The notes beneath the pieces are model-generated. The model was not told where the DNA came from. It was given only the letters and a program-made list of their open reading frames with translations, and did no database searches. Positions 41,577 to 52,427 of a stretch of DNA of 64,000 bases are shown here, piece after piece; positions within the stretch are counted from its first letter, which is position 1, and each line of letters starts with the position of its first letter. A program made the translations under genes and the position numbers. Where the stretch lies: positions 310,001-374,000 of the forward strand of contig NC_018708.1 of assembly GCF_000302535.1 (NCBI RefSeq), written 5' to 3'. The stretch comes from Acidovorax sp. KKS102. Lineage in GTDB: Bacteria > Pseudomonadota > Gammaproteobacteria > Burkholderiales > Burkholderiaceae_C.

Positions 41577-43025
41577 TCAGCCCGCCAGCTTGGCCCGCAG
41601 CAGCTCGTTGACCTGCGTCGGGTTGGCCTTGCCCTTGCTGGCTTTCATGATCTGGCCCACCAGCGCATTGAAGGCCTTGTCCTTGCCCGCGCGGAACTGC
41701 GCCACGTTGTCGGGGTTGGCGGCAATCACCTCGTCGATGATCTTCTCTAGCGCGCCGGAGTCGTTCATCTGCTTGAGGCCCTTGGATTCGATGACGGCGT
41801 CCACGTCGTTCGACTCCCCGGTCCACAGCGCATCAAACACCTGCTTGGCGGCGTTGTTGGAGATTGTGCCGTCGGCAATGCGGCCGATCAACGTGGCCAG
41901 CTGCGCTGCAGTCACAGGAGCTTGCTCGATACCGGTCTCCGCCATATTCAGGCGGCGCGACACCTCTCCCATGATCCAGTTACTGGCCAGCTTGGGCTGG
42001 CTGCAGGCTTTGGCGGCCGCTTCAAAGTACGCCGCCATCGCCTTGCTCTGCGTGAGCGTGGTGGCGTCGTACTCGGGCAGGCCATAGTCCGCCACAAAGC
42101 GTGCCGCCATGGTGCGGGGCAATTCGGCCATCTGCGCACGTTCTTCCTGCACCCACTGCTCTGAAATGTGGAGCGGAGGCAGGTCGGGGTCGGGGAAGTA
42201 GCGGTAGTCCGCAGCATCTTCCTTGGTGCGCATTGCACGCGTTTCGCCCGTGTCGGGGTCGAACAGCACGGTGGCCTGCTGGATCGCGTGGCCGTCTTCG
42301 ATCTGCTCGATCTGCCAGCGGATCTCGTAGTCGATGGCCTGCTGCATGAACTTGAACGAGTTCAGGTTCTTGATCTCGCGGCGCGTGCCCAGTGGCTGGC
42401 CGGGCTTGCGCACCGACACGTTGGCGTCGCAGCGGAAGCTGCCTTCCTGCATGTTGCCGTCGCAGATGCCGATCCAGGTCACGATCTTGTGCAGTTCCTT
42501 GGCATATGCCACGGCCTCTTCGCTGCTGCGGATATCGGGCTCGGTCACGATCTCCAACAGGGGGGTGCCCGCGCGGTTCAGGTCGATGCCCGACTGACCG
42601 ATGAAGTCTTCGTGCAGCGACTTGCCGGCGTCTTCTTCGAGGTGGGCACGCACCAGGCGCACGGTCTTCTTCTCGTCACCCAGGAAAAACGACACCTCGC
42701 CGCCTTGCACCACCGGGATCTCGAACTGGCTGATCTGGTAGCCCTTGGGCAGGTCGGGGTAGAAGTAGTTCTTGCGCGCAAAAATGCTCACTGGCGCAAT
42801 GTGGGAGCCGAGGGCAAGTCCCAATTTGATAGCGCAGGCCACGGCCTCGCGGTTCATCACAGGCAAGGTGCCGGGCAGGGCCAGGTCCACGGCGCAGGCC
42901 TGGGTGTTGGGCTCGGCGCCAAACGCGGTGGCGGCGCGGCTGAAGATCTTGCTCTTTGTGGCGAGCTGGGTGTGGGTTTCGAAGCCGATGACGACTTCGT
43001 AGCCATGGATCAGTTTGGCGGTCAT
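41577..43025 (-). CDS. gatB: Aspartyl/glutamyl-tRNA amidotransferase subunit B
   Basis: A 482-residue GatB. The N-terminal kinase-like core has [35 protein letters not shown] and [17 protein letters not shown]; the C-terminal helical and YqeY-like tail domain ends [14 protein letters not shown]. It phosphorylates misacylated Glu-tRNA(Gln) or Asp-tRNA(Asn) and passes it ammonia from GatA. Its start codon lies 1 bp after the gatA stop, the last gene of gatC-gatA-gatB. The transcript probably ends at the hairpin at 41523. Confidence 0.97.
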   Translation of the reverse strand: MTAKLIHGYEVVIGFETHTQLATKSKIFSRAATAFGAEPNTQACAVDLALPGTLPVMNREAVACAIKLGLALGSHIAPVSIFARKNYFYPDLPKGYQISQFEIPVVQGGEVSFFLGDEKKTVRLVRAHLEEDAGKSLHEDFIGQSGIDLNRAGTPLLEIVTEPDIRSSEEAVAYAKELHKIVTWIGICDGNMQEGSFRCDANVSVRKPGQPLGTRREIKNLNSFKFMQQAIDYEIRWQIEQIEDGHAIQQATVLFDPDTGETRAMRTKEDAADYRYFPDPDLPPLHISEQWVQEERAQMAELPRTMAARFVADYGLPEYDATTLTQSKAMAAYFEAAAKACSQPKLASNWIMGEVSRRLNMAETGIEQAPVTAAQLATLIGRIADGTISNNAAKQVFDALWTGESNDVDAVIESKGLKQMNDSGALEKIIDEVIAANPDNVAQFRAGKDKAFNALVGQIMKASKGKANPTQVNELLRAKLAG

Positions 43026-43026
43026 G

Positions 43027-44520
43027 TCAGAAGCCCTCCGGACGGCGGAGGTGGAAGTCGGTGGCTTGCTGCAGGCGGTGCGCAGCGTTCAAGAGGCGGG
43101 CTTCCTGGAAGTAGTTGCCCAGCAGCTGCAGGCCCACAGGCATACCGCCTTCGCCAAAACCAGCGGGCACGCTCATGCCGGGCAGGCCAGCCAGCGAGCC
43201 GGGCAGGGTGAAGATGTCGGCCAGGTAGTCGGCCAGCGGGTCGTTGCCGTGGTCACCCAGCTTCCAGGCCACGGTGGGTGCCACCGGGCCGGCGATGATG
43301 TCGCACTCCTTGAACGCGTTCTGGAAGTCGTCGGCGATCATGCGGCGGATTTTTTGCGCCTGCAGGTAGTAGGCGTCGTAGTAGCCGTGCGAGAGCACAT
43401 AGGCGCCAATCATGATGCGGCGCTTGACCTCGTCACCAAAGCCTTCGGCACGGGTCTTCTTGTACATGTCCACCAGGTCGGTGTAATCCTTGGCGCGGTG
43501 GCCAAACTTCACACCGTCAAAGCGGGAGAGGTTGGACGACGCCTCGGCCGGGGCAATGATGTAGTAGACCGGGATGGACAGCTGCGTGCGCGGCAGGCTG
43601 ATGGGTACGAGCTTGGCGCCGAGCTTCTCGTATTCCTTCAGGGCACCGTCCACGGCAGCGCGCACATCGGGCGCGAGACCTTCGCCAAAGAACTCGGCGG
43701 GGATGCCGATGCGCAGGCCGTCGATGCTGTCATTGAGCTTGGCGCTGAAGTTTTCGGCCGGCACGTCCAGACTGGTGGAGTCGCGGTCCGGGTCGGGGCC
43801 GCACATGGCGGACAGCAGCAGCGCGCAGTCTTCGGCCGAGCGGGCCATGGGGCCCGCCTGGTCGAGGCTGGAGGCGAAAGCAATCATGCCGTAGCGGCTG
43901 GCGCGGCCATAGGTCGGCTTGATGCCGGTGATGCCACAGAACGAGGCGGGCTGGCGGATGGAGCCGCCCGTGTCGGTGCCGGTGACGGCCGGGGCCAGGC
44001 GCGCAGCCACGGCCACGGCGCTGCCGCCGGACGAACCGCCCGGAATGCGGTCGGTGGCCCAGGGGTTGCGCACGGGGGCGGGGGCGTCAAAGCCCACGGG
44101 GGCGACGGCCGAGTTTTCGTTGGCCGAGCCCATAGCGAACTCGTCGCAGTTGAGCTTGCCCAGTGTCACGGTGCCCGCATCGGCCAGCCTGGTGACCACG
44201 GTGGCGTCAAACGGCGACTGGTAGCCCGCGAGCATCTTGGAGCCGGCGGTGCTGGGGAAGCCCTTGGTGACGAAGATGTCCTTGTGCGCAATCGGCACGC
44301 CAGCCAGGGGGCCTGCGGTGCCAGCTGCAATGGCAGCGTCCTGGGCGCGGGCCTGGGCCAGGGTGATGTCGGGGTTCACGGCCACGTAGGCGCCCAGGTT
44401 CTGGTGGGCTTGTGCGCGGTCGAGGAAATGCTGGGCGGCCTCGACGGCCGAGACGCGGCGCTCGCGCAGCTCGGTGGCCAGCTGGGCCACGCCCAGGTCA
44501 TGCAATGCGGTGGAAGTCAT
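43027..44520 (-). CDS. gatA: Glutamyl-tRNA(Gln) amidotransferase subunit A
   Basis: A 497-residue amidase-signature enzyme that hydrolyses glutamine and channels ammonia to GatB. The Ser-cisSer-Lys triad is Lys80 ([10 protein letters not shown]), cis-Ser164 ([11 protein letters not shown]) and the nucleophile Ser187 ([16 protein letters not shown]). Length and sequence are typical. It begins 12 bp after gatC and its stop lies 1 bp before gatB, consistent with a tightly coupled complex. Confidence 0.97.
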   Translation of the reverse strand: MTSTALHDLGVAQLATELRERRVSAVEAAQHFLDRAQAHQNLGAYVAVNPDITLAQARAQDAAIAAGTAGPLAGVPIAHKDIFVTKGFPSTAGSKMLAGYQSPFDATVVTRLADAGTVTLGKLNCDEFAMGSANENSAVAPVGFDAPAPVRNPWATDRIPGGSSGGSAVAVAARLAPAVTGTDTGGSIRQPASFCGITGIKPTYGRASRYGMIAFASSLDQAGPMARSAEDCALLLSAMCGPDPDRDSTSLDVPAENFSAKLNDSIDGLRIGIPAEFFGEGLAPDVRAAVDGALKEYEKLGAKLVPISLPRTQLSIPVYYIIAPAEASSNLSRFDGVKFGHRAKDYTDLVDMYKKTRAEGFGDEVKRRIMIGAYVLSHGYYDAYYLQAQKIRRMIADDFQNAFKECDIIAGPVAPTVAWKLGDHGNDPLADYLADIFTLPGSLAGLPGMSVPAGFGEGGMPVGLQLLGNYFQEARLLNAAHRLQQATDFHLRRPEGF

Positions 44521-44532
44521 GCGGCGGGGTTC

Positions 44533-44832
44533 TTACTCGATCACTTTGGGCACGAGGAACAGGCCTCGTTCGACGGCGGGGGCGCTTTGCTGGTTGGCTT
44601 CGCGCTGGTTGGGCTCGCTGGCCACGTCGTCGCGCAGGCGCAGCTGCACGTCCTGGATGGCGGCCACGGGGTGTGCCAGGGGCGTGACGCCCGAAGTATC
44701 CACAGCCCGCATCTGTTCCACGATGTCAAAGAAGCCGTTGAGCTGGGTGAGCATGCGCTCACTTTCGGAAGGTGTCAGCTCAAGCCGCGCCAAGTTGGCA
44801 ATGCGGCCGATGTCCTGGGGGGTCAGTGCCAT
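44533..44832 (-). CDS. gatC: Glutamyl-tRNA(Gln) amidotransferase subunit C
   Basis: A 99-residue helical linker protein that wraps GatA and GatB. The N-terminal block [48 protein letters not shown] is the family signature, and [32 protein letters not shown] is its usual end. It is the first gene of gatCAB, transcribed away from mreB; the two operons share a 207-bp region that contains no other gene. Confidence 0.95.
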   Translation of the reverse strand: MALTPQDIGRIANLARLELTPSESERMLTQLNGFFDIVEQMRAVDTSGVTPLAHPVAAIQDVQLRLRDDVASEPNQREANQQSAPAVERGLFLVPKVIE

Positions 44833-45039
44833 AGGGAGGAAAATCTAAAGAAACCAGACGTAAAGCTGTGATCCGGCCCGCGCCGGAGGGAGTTATTCAC
44901 AGGGGATGGGGTATTATCCCGGCTTTGCCGCAAAGCTCCCGGAATGGGAGTCAATTGCGTGAAAAAAGCCAATAAACACCCCCTGAAATACCTGGCGATG
45001 GCAGGCCGACGCGCATGCCGTGCCCGAGAGGACTTTTGA

Positions 45040-46083
<1,044 letters not shown>

Positions 46084-46091
46084 GCCGGCAG

Positions 46092-46117
46092 GCCTGTATG
46101 CTGCAGGCACTTTTTTT
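46092..46117 (+). terminator. Weak terminator-like hairpin between mreB and mreC
   Basis: GCCTG and CAGGC (arms 46092-46096 and 46104-46108) with seven T at 46111-46117, 8 bp after the mreB stop. The stem is short, so partial termination that lowers mreC-mrdA relative to mreB is an inference. Confidence 0.35.
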
Positions 46118-46215
46118 GCGCTCCGAATTGCATGACTGCCCCTGCTCCAATGCTTGTTTCTGAGCACCCGCCCGTGGAGCCCGCTCCCCGCGGCAGACAC
46201 TGACCGCTGCGCACC

Positions 46216-47139
46216 ATGCCCCTGGGTACTCTGGAGCGCAGCGCTCCCCCTTTCTTCAAACAGGGCCCTTCGGCCCTGTCGCGTTTGGCCGTGTTCAGTG
46301 CGCTGGCGCTGTTTCTCATGGTGGCCGACGCACGCTTCCAGATCACCGGCCCCTTTCGCCAGGCTGTGGCTACGGTGCTGTACCCGGTGCAGTGGCTCAT
46401 GCTGCAGCCGGTGGAATTTGCGAGCCACGGGCGCAGCTATTTCCAGTCGCTGCAAACCGCGCAAGAAGACCTGGACGCTGCCCGCAAGAAGATGACCGTG
46501 ATGGGCCAGCGCGCCAACCAGGCCGACCAGCTGGCCATGGAAAACCAGCGGCTGCGCAAACTGCTGGAACTGCGCGACCGGCTGCTGACCCCTGCGCAGG
46601 CGGCCGAGGTGATCTACGACACCGCCGATCCCTACACGCGCCGCGTGGTGCTGGACCGGGGACAGCTGGGCGGCGTGGAGCTGGGCGCTCCCGTGATGGA
46701 CGAAGCGGGCGTGCTGGGCCAGGTCACCCGCGTGTTTCCGCTGGTCAGCGAAGTCACGCTGCTGGTGGACCGTGACCAGGCGATTCCGGTGCTGAACATC
46801 CGCACCGGCGTGCGCGGCGTGGCCTATGGCGACCCGGTGGCGGGCCATGGCGGCGGCATGGAACTGCGCTTCATGCCAGCCAACGCTGACATCCGCGAAG
46901 ACGACCTGCTGACCACGAGCGGCGTGGACGGCTTGTACGCCCCCGGCCTGCCCGTGGCACGCGTGGTGAAGGTGGAGCGCCGGGCCGACTCTGCCTTTGC
47001 GCGCATCTACTGCGCGCCACTGGCCCAGGTGCAGGGCGCGCGCCACGTGGTGGTGCTTAAGCCGCTGGGCGACAACGAATTGCCCCGCCCGGATGCGGCC
47101 CCGGCCGCGCCTGCGACCAAACGCGGAGGCCGCAAATGA
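46216..47139 (+). CDS. mreC: Rod shape-determining protein MreC
   Basis: A 307-residue bitopic protein. One transmembrane helix near the N terminus (SRLAVFSALALFLMVADARF) is followed by a coiled coil (MGQRANQADQLAMENQRLRKLLELRDRL) and the periplasmic beta-barrel domain (VLDRGQLGGVELGAPVMDEAGVLGQV, ITLLVDRDQ-like LLVDRDQAIPV, DLLTTSGVDGLYAPGLPV). It links MreB to MreD, RodA and PBP2. The gene is separated from mreB by 132 bp with a weak hairpin and followed by mreD after 43 bp. Confidence 0.94.
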   Translation: MPLGTLERSAPPFFKQGPSALSRLAVFSALALFLMVADARFQITGPFRQAVATVLYPVQWLMLQPVEFASHGRSYFQSLQTAQEDLDAARKKMTVMGQRANQADQLAMENQRLRKLLELRDRLLTPAQAAEVIYDTADPYTRRVVLDRGQLGGVELGAPVMDEAGVLGQVTRVFPLVSEVTLLVDRDQAIPVLNIRTGVRGVAYGDPVAGHGGGMELRFMPANADIREDDLLTTSGVDGLYAPGLPVARVVKVERRADSAFARIYCAPLAQVQGARHVVVLKPLGDNELPRPDAAPAAPATKRGGRK

Positions 47140-47182
47140 GCCACCGCTTCACCCTGATGACCCCCACACAAGGAGGCCCGCG

Positions 47183-47701
47183 ATGATCATGCCGCGGGGT
47201 GAGCCCCTGTTGATGCCGGTGAACCCGGTATTCATCTGGGCCAGTCTGGCTGCGGGCCTGGCCATCAACATGCTGCCGCTGGGCCGTGTGGTGTGGATGC
47301 CCGATCTGCTGATGGTGCTGCTGGTGTTCTGGGGTGTGCACCAGCCGCTGCGTATTGGCATGGGGGCAGCGTTTGTGCTGGGCCTGTGCATGGACGTGAG
47401 CCAGTCTGCGCTGCTGGGTCAGCATGCGCTGTCCTACACCGTGCTGTCGTTCGGTGCCATCGCCATCCACCGCCGCCTGCTGTGGTTCAGTGTGCCGTCG
47501 CAGGCGCTGCAGGTGTTTCCGTTGTTTGCGATTGCCCATGCCATCGAGCTGATGCTGCGCATGGCGGCCGGCGGAATTTTCCCGGGGTTCTGGAGCTTTC
47601 TGGCCCCGTTCCTGGAGGCGCTGCTGTGGCCCCTGGCCAGCTGGGTGCTGCTGGCACCCCAGCGCCGCCCGCCTGACAGCGACCAGAACCGGCCTTTGTG
47701 A
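47183..47701 (+). CDS. mreD: Rod shape-determining protein MreD
   Basis: A 172-residue membrane protein with five helices, starting NPVFIWASLAAGLAINML and including MPDLLMVLLVFWGVHQPLRIGMGAAFVLGLCMDVSQSALLGQHALSY, the most conserved stretch of the family. A strong AAGGAGG at 47170-47176 lies 6 nt before ATG 47183, which sets the start. It probably works with MreC and PBP2 in the elongasome. It is followed by mrdA after 72 bp. Confidence 0.92.
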   Translation: MIMPRGEPLLMPVNPVFIWASLAAGLAINMLPLGRVVWMPDLLMVLLVFWGVHQPLRIGMGAAFVLGLCMDVSQSALLGQHALSYTVLSFGAIAIHRRLLWFSVPSQALQVFPLFAIAHAIELMLRMAAGGIFPGFWSFLAPFLEALLWPLASWVLLAPQRRPPDSDQNRPL

Positions 47702-47773
47702 CATGACGCACCGTATGAGCTGCTTCGCGTCGTTGTGCTGTGCTGCGGCTTGGTGGCGCCCGGGAGTTGGCGC

Positions 47774-49714
47774 ATGACCGAGGTGCGCAGCAGCGAAGCC
47801 GACGCCTCGCGGTTCCGGGTCCGCGCCGTGGTGGTGGGCCTGGTGGTGATGGCAGCGTTCTGCCTGGTGGCGGCGCGCCTGGTGTACCTGCAGGTGGTGC
47901 GCCATGAGGACCTGGCTGCCCAGGCCGAAAGCAACCGCACGGCCGTGGTGCCCATCGTGCCCAACCGGGGGCTCATCCTGGACCGCAACGGTGTGGTGCT
48001 GGCCACCAACTACTCGGCTTACACGCTGGAGATCACGCCCTCGCGCGCGGGGGTGCTGGACGAGACCATCGACGCCCTGTCCAAGGTGGTAGACATCCAG
48101 GCGCGCGATCGCCGCCGGTTCAAGCGACTCATGGAAGAGTCGCGCAACTTCGAATCCCTGCCCATCCGCACCCGCTTGACCGACCAGGAGGTGGCGCGGT
48201 TCACCGCCCAGCGCTACCGCTTTCCGGGCGTGGACATCAAGGCGCGGCTGTTCCGCAACTACCCGCTGGGCGACGTAGCGAGCCATGCCATTGGCTACAT
48301 TGGCCGCATCAACCAGACCGAGAAGGCGCGCATCCAGGACTCGGAAGACGAGGCCAACTACCGGGGCACGGAGTACATCGGCAAGCTGGGCATCGAGCAC
48401 AGCTTCGAGTCGGCCTTGCATGGCGCCACGGGCGTGGAGCAGATGGAAACCTCGGCGGGTGGGCGTGCCGTGCGCAAGCTCTCCAGCCACGCAGCCACAC
48501 CGGGCGACAGCGTGATGCTGTCCATCGACATCAAGCTGCAAAAACTCATCGAAGACCTGTATGGCACCCGCCGGGGCGCGCTGGTGGCCATCGACCCGCG
48601 CAATGGCGAGATCCTGGCGCTGGTGAGCAAGCCCACCTTCGACCCCAACCTGTTCGTGGAGGGCATCGACGCTGAAAACTGGGCCGCACTCAACGAGTCC
48701 ATCGACAAGCCACTGCTCAACCGCGCCCTGCGCGGCACCTACCCGCCCGGCTCCACCTACAAGCCCTTCATGGCCCTGGCGGCCCTGCAGCTGAACAAGC
48801 GCTCGCCCAGCCTGGTGGTGAACGACCCCGGCTTCTACACCTTTGGCGGCCACACCTTCCGCAGCCACGAAGGCGGCCTGGGCGGTGTGGACATGCACCG
48901 CGCCATCCAGTTCTCCAGCAACACCTACTTTTATTCGCTGGCCGTGGACATGGGCGTGGATGCGATCCACGACTTCATGAAGCCGCTGGGTTTCGGCCAG
49001 TCCACGGGCATCGACCTCAACGGCGAAGTGCGGGGCACGCTGCCCAGCACCGAGTGGAAGCGCAACACCTATAAGCGTGCCGACATGAAGCGCTGGTTCC
49101 CGGGCGAAACCGTGTCGCTGGGCATTGGCCAGGGCTACAACAACTTCACCATGCTGCAGCTGGCGCTGGCCGAGGCCACGCTGGCCAACGGCGGCATCCG
49201 CTACCGCCCGCACATGGCCAAGGCGGTGAAGAACTCGGTCACTGGCGCCATCACCGAAATCGTGCAGCCCCCCGGCGTCAACCTGGGCTACCTGCCCAAG
49301 AACGTGGAACTGGTGCGCAATGCCCTCGTGGCCGTGAACAAGGGCGGCACGGGCACGCGGGTGTTCATGGGCGCGCCCTACACCTCGGCGGGCAAGACGG
49401 GCACCGCCCAGGCCGTGAGCCTGGGCCAGAACGTGAAGTACAACGCCAAGGCGCTGGAAGAGCACCAGCGCGACCACTCGCTGTTCGCCGCGTTCGCACC
49501 GGCCGAAAACCCCACCATCGCCCTGGCGGCCATTGTGGAGAACGCCGGCTTTGGCGCCGCCCATGCGGCCCCGATTGCGCGACGCGTGTTTGACTACTGG
49601 CTGATGGGCGAATACCCCAGCGAAGAAGACATTGCCGCCGTACAAAAGGGCCAGGCCAGTGCGCCCATCGGCAAGCCCCGCAAGGCCAGCGAGGTGCCGC
49701 TGCTGGCGCCCTGA
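47774..49714 (+). CDS. mrdA: Penicillin-binding protein 2 (elongation-specific transpeptidase)
   Basis: A 646-residue bitopic class B PBP. The transmembrane helix is VVVGLVVMAAFCLVAARLVYL (about 18-38). Catalytic motifs are Ser327-Thr-Tyr-Lys330 (PGSTYKPF), the SxN motif (QFSSNTYFY) and Lys541-Thr-Gly (GKTGTAQ). The N-terminal pedestal shows NRGLILDRNGVVLA. It cross-links side-wall peptidoglycan with RodA and the MreBCD proteins. No rodA gene follows, which differs from the mrdA-mrdB order in many Gram-negatives; the next gene is an EamA exporter on the other strand. Confidence 0.95.
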   Translation: MTEVRSSEADASRFRVRAVVVGLVVMAAFCLVAARLVYLQVVRHEDLAAQAESNRTAVVPIVPNRGLILDRNGVVLATNYSAYTLEITPSRAGVLDETIDALSKVVDIQARDRRRFKRLMEESRNFESLPIRTRLTDQEVARFTAQRYRFPGVDIKARLFRNYPLGDVASHAIGYIGRINQTEKARIQDSEDEANYRGTEYIGKLGIEHSFESALHGATGVEQMETSAGGRAVRKLSSHAATPGDSVMLSIDIKLQKLIEDLYGTRRGALVAIDPRNGEILALVSKPTFDPNLFVEGIDAENWAALNESIDKPLLNRALRGTYPPGSTYKPFMALAALQLNKRSPSLVVNDPGFYTFGGHTFRSHEGGLGGVDMHRAIQFSSNTYFYSLAVDMGVDAIHDFMKPLGFGQSTGIDLNGEVRGTLPSTEWKRNTYKRADMKRWFPGETVSLGIGQGYNNFTMLQLALAEATLANGGIRYRPHMAKAVKNSVTGAITEIVQPPGVNLGYLPKNVELVRNALVAVNKGGTGTRVFMGAPYTSAGKTGTAQAVSLGQNVKYNAKALEEHQRDHSLFAAFAPAENPTIALAAIVENAGFGAAHAAPIARRVFDYWLMGEYPSEEDIAAVQKGQASAPIGKPRKASEVPLLAP

Positions 49715-49726
49715 TCAGACGCTAGG

Positions 49727-49788
49727 TTGCTCTAAAAATCATAGCTGTTGGCGCAATATCGACTAGCGCTACCGGCCGTTTTTGCTTG
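49727..49788 (+). repeat. Dispersed repeat family A, copy 8
   Basis: TTGCTCTAAAAATCATAGCT, then GGCGCAATATCGACTAGCGC, TACCGGCC and TTTTTGC. It is in the gap between the convergent mrdA and EamA genes (49715-49798). Confidence 0.85.
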
Positions 49789-49798
49789 CAGAGGGTGC

Positions 49799-50686
49799 CT
49801 AAGCACCGGCGGTGCGCGGTGACGGCTGGATATGGCTGAACACCAGCGCCGCCACAATCAGCGCCGCACCGCTCAGCCCGGCCCAGCCCAGCTGTTCGCC
49901 CAGCAACACCCACGCCGTGAGCGCGGCAAACACCGGCTCCAGCCCGAACACGATAGCGCTGCGCATGGCGTCCACGCGCTGCTGGCCCCAGGCCTGCAGC
50001 GTCACCACCACCACACTGGCCAGCAGGCCCAGGTACAGCAAGGCCAGCAGGGCGTCCACCGGCAAATGGGCCGCAGCGCGCAGCCAGTCCATGTTGCCGC
50101 TTTGCACCAGCAGCAGCGCGGTGGAGGCCAGGGCCATCACCGTGGCCTGGGCGGCGGCCATGCGGGTGGCGCGCAGGGGCTGTGCGGCCGTGCGGCGCGC
50201 GCATTCTTCCAGCGCCAGGATGTACAGCGCATAGAACACGGTGCTGGCCAGCGTCAGCGTATCGCCCAGGTTCCAGGGCTCGTTCTCGTGGAACATCAGT
50301 GCCATGCCCGCCAGCGCCATCCCGCAGGCGGCCCACAGGCGCCAGCCATAGCGCCGCCCGAGGAAGGCCATGGCGATCAGCGGCACCACCAGGACGTTCA
50401 GGCCGGTCACAAACGCATTGCGGTTGCTGCTGGTGCGCGCGAGACCCTCGATCTGCAGCCAGAACGCCAGGAACAGCAGCAAGCCCAAAGCGCAGCCCCA
50501 GCGCCGCTCGTGGCGCAGCATGCCGCGCCACAGCGGTGCCAGCACCAGCAGCGCAATCACGAAGCGCAGCCAGATGATCTGCAGCGCGTCCAGGTGCGCC
50601 GAGAGCAGTTTCATGGCCGGGAAGGTGGTGCCCCACACCACGGTCACGGCCAGCAGGGCCATCAGGCCCCAGCGTTCAGTACGCAT
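49799..50686 (-). CDS. EamA/DMT-family permease
   Basis: A 295-residue, ten-helix drug/metabolite transporter with two EamA halves (LMALLAVTVVWGTTFPAMKLL and ALASTALLLVQSGNMDWL... onward). The ATG at 50686 starts MRTERWGLMALL, directly before helix 1. The gene is downstream of an ABC transporter operon on the same strand but separated from it by a terminator-like hairpin, so it is probably a separate transcript. The substrate is unknown. Confidence 0.85.
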   Translation of the reverse strand: MRTERWGLMALLAVTVVWGTTFPAMKLLSAHLDALQIIWLRFVIALLVLAPLWRGMLRHERRWGCALGLLLFLAFWLQIEGLARTSSNRNAFVTGLNVLVVPLIAMAFLGRRYGWRLWAACGMALAGMALMFHENEPWNLGDTLTLASTVFYALYILALEECARRTAAQPLRATRMAAAQATVMALASTALLLVQSGNMDWLRAAAHLPVDALLALLYLGLLASVVVVTLQAWGQQRVDAMRSAIVFGLEPVFAALTAWVLLGEQLGWAGLSGAALIVAALVFSHIQPSPRTAGA

Positions 50687-50707
50687 CGACAAATTCCTCA
50701 ATACCAA

Positions 50708-50744
50708 AAAGAAAAAAGGGCCGCCGGTTGCCCGGGCGGCCTTT
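50708..50744 (-). terminator. Intrinsic terminator at the end of the amino acid ABC transporter operon
   Basis: On the minus strand a GGCCGCC/GGCGGCC stem (50719-50725 and 50735-50741) is followed by a run of T. It lies between the ATPase gene end (50766) and the EamA gene start (50686), both on the minus strand. Confidence 0.8.
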
Positions 50745-50765
50745 GCAGTGCGGCGCGGATTCTGA

Positions 50766-51521
50766 TCAGTGGCTGACCTGGCCCAGGAACGCGCGGATGC
50801 GGTCGTTGGCCGGGTTGCTGAAGAACTCCTGCGGCGGCGCATCGTGCGCGATGCGGCCCTGGTCGAAGAACATCACCCGGTCGGCCACCTCGCGCGCAAA
50901 GCCCATTTCGTGGGTGACCACGATCATGGTCATGCCGCCACGAGCCAGGCTGCGCATCACGTCCAGCACTTCCTTGACCATCTCGGGGTCCAGCGCCGAG
51001 GTGGGCTCGTCAAACAGCATCACCTTGGGTTGCATGGCCAGCGCGCGGGCAATGGCCACCCGCTGCTGCTGCCCGCCCGATAGTTGCCACGGGTACTTGT
51101 GTGCGTGGTCCTGCATGCCCACGCGGCGCAGCAGCTGCATGGCTTCGTCGTTGGCCTGCGGGCGTGGTGTTTTGCGAATGCGGCGGGGCGCCAGCGTCAC
51201 GTTGTCCAGCACGCTCATGTGACCGAACAGGTTGAACTGCTGGAACACCATGCCCACCTCGCAGCGCTGGCGCTGCAGAGTGGCGTGGTCGTCGCTCACC
51301 TCGACGCCGTCAATGGTGATGCGCCCGCTGTCGTGGGGCTCCAGTCGGTTGATGGCGCGCAGCAGCGTGCTCTTGCCCGAGCCGGAGGCGCCGATGATCA
51401 CCGTGACCTCGCCGGTGTGGAACACGGTGGACACGTCCTTGAGCACCTGGTGTGCGCCAAACGACTTGCACACCCGCTCGGCCACGATGTAGGGCTTGGG
51501 CTGGTTCGTCGTCGCGGTCAT
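50766..51521 (-). CDS. Polar amino acid ABC transporter ATP-binding protein
   Basis: A 251-residue ATPase of the GlnQ/ArtP/TcyC group. Walker A is [15 protein letters not shown], the Q-loop is [19 protein letters not shown], the ABC signature is [19 protein letters not shown], Walker B is [16 protein letters not shown], and the switch His is in [16 protein letters not shown]. It energises uptake of a polar amino acid by the neighbouring permease and binding protein. Its start overlaps the permease stop by 4 bp. It is the last gene of a binding protein-permease-ATPase operon. Confidence 0.95.
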   Translation of the reverse strand: MTATTNQPKPYIVAERVCKSFGAHQVLKDVSTVFHTGEVTVIIGASGSGKSTLLRAINRLEPHDSGRITIDGVEVSDDHATLQRQRCEVGMVFQQFNLFGHMSVLDNVTLAPRRIRKTPRPQANDEAMQLLRRVGMQDHAHKYPWQLSGGQQQRVAIARALAMQPKVMLFDEPTSALDPEMVKEVLDVMRSLARGGMTMIVVTHEMGFAREVADRVMFFDQGRIAHDAPPQEFFSNPANDRIRAFLGQVSH

Positions 51522-52300
51522 CGGTTGCGCCCTTCCACGTCAAAGCGGTATTCGACGGCGTTGGAGATCTGGGTCACCAGCGTGGTCAGCAGCAGATAGG
51601 TGATGGCCACCGTGGTCAGCGTGGCGATGGGCTGGAACGTGGCCGACTGGATGCGGTTGCCCACGTTGGTCAGCTCCACCACACCAATGGCATAGGCCAG
51701 CGACGAGTCCTTGAGCAGCGCCACAAAGTTGCTCACCAGCGGCGGCAGCGAAATCTTGAACGCCTGCGGAAACACCACGTCCAGGAAGACGTGCATGCGG
51801 CCCAGGCCCAATGCGCGGGCGGCCTCGGTCTGCCCGCGCGGCACGGCCAGCAGGCCGGCGCGCAGCGCTTCGGCGTTGTAGGCGCCCACGTTCAGCCCCA
51901 GGGCCACGACGGCGGCGGCAAAGTCGGGCAGGTTGAGCCCCGGCACCAGCACCGGCAGGGCAAAGTACACAAACAGGATCTGCACCAAGAGCGGTGTGCC
52001 GCGAATGGCCCAGATGTACACGCCAGCCACCCAGCGCACGGGCGTCCAGCGGGCCGTGCGGGCCAGCGCCGCTGCGGTGCCCAGCACCAGGCCCACGGCA
52101 CCGCTGACCAGCGTGAGCCACAGCGTGGTGCGCGCACCTTCAGAAAACGCCTGGGCGTTGGGGCCGATGGGGTCGGGAAAGAACGATAGCAATTGGCCCA
52201 GCAGCGAGAGGGCCAGCACCATCACGACCAGTGCAGCGACCAGCGTGGCATTGCTGCGCTGCTGTCGGGACCAGCCTTGTGGCCAAAGAGCGAGAAGCAT
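51518..52300 (-). CDS. Polar amino acid ABC transporter permease
   Basis: A 260-residue membrane subunit of the HisM/GlnP type. The N-terminal part has [19 protein letters not shown], and the His-permease signature EAL-like [32 protein letters not shown] is the EAA loop that contacts the ATPase. Such permeases usually function as a homodimer. It is 127 bp downstream of the binding-protein gene on the same strand and overlaps the ATPase gene by 4 bp. Confidence 0.93.
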   Translation of the reverse strand: MLLALWPQGWSRQQRSNATLVAALVVMVLALSLLGQLLSFFPDPIGPNAQAFSEGARTTLWLTLVSGAVGLVLGTAAALARTARWTPVRWVAGVYIWAIRGTPLLVQILFVYFALPVLVPGLNLPDFAAAVVALGLNVGAYNAEALRAGLLAVPRGQTEAARALGLGRMHVFLDVVFPQAFKISLPPLVSNFVALLKDSSLAYAIGVVELTNVGNRIQSATFQPIATLTTVAITYLLLTTLVTQISNAVEYRFDVEGRNR

Positions 52301-52427
52301 GGATCAGACGACCATACGGTCTTGGTTGGAAATCGGACTGGGGCGGGGCGATCATGCACCCGCCACCAGAAACGGCAAAGGGTGCGCAGCAGGCCTGGGC
52401 CCTCTGCGCACCCCATGGGCCATCACA

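Noticed and set aside
43015..44871. Plus-strand reading frame of 618 residues opposite gatA and gatC
   Set aside because: gatA has an intact amidase triad and gatC its signature, both in the other direction. The plus-strand frame has no domain.
47057..49645. Minus-strand reading frame of 862 residues opposite mreD and mrdA
   Set aside because: It overlaps catalytic-motif-verified PBP2 and MreD. No family resemblance is visible.
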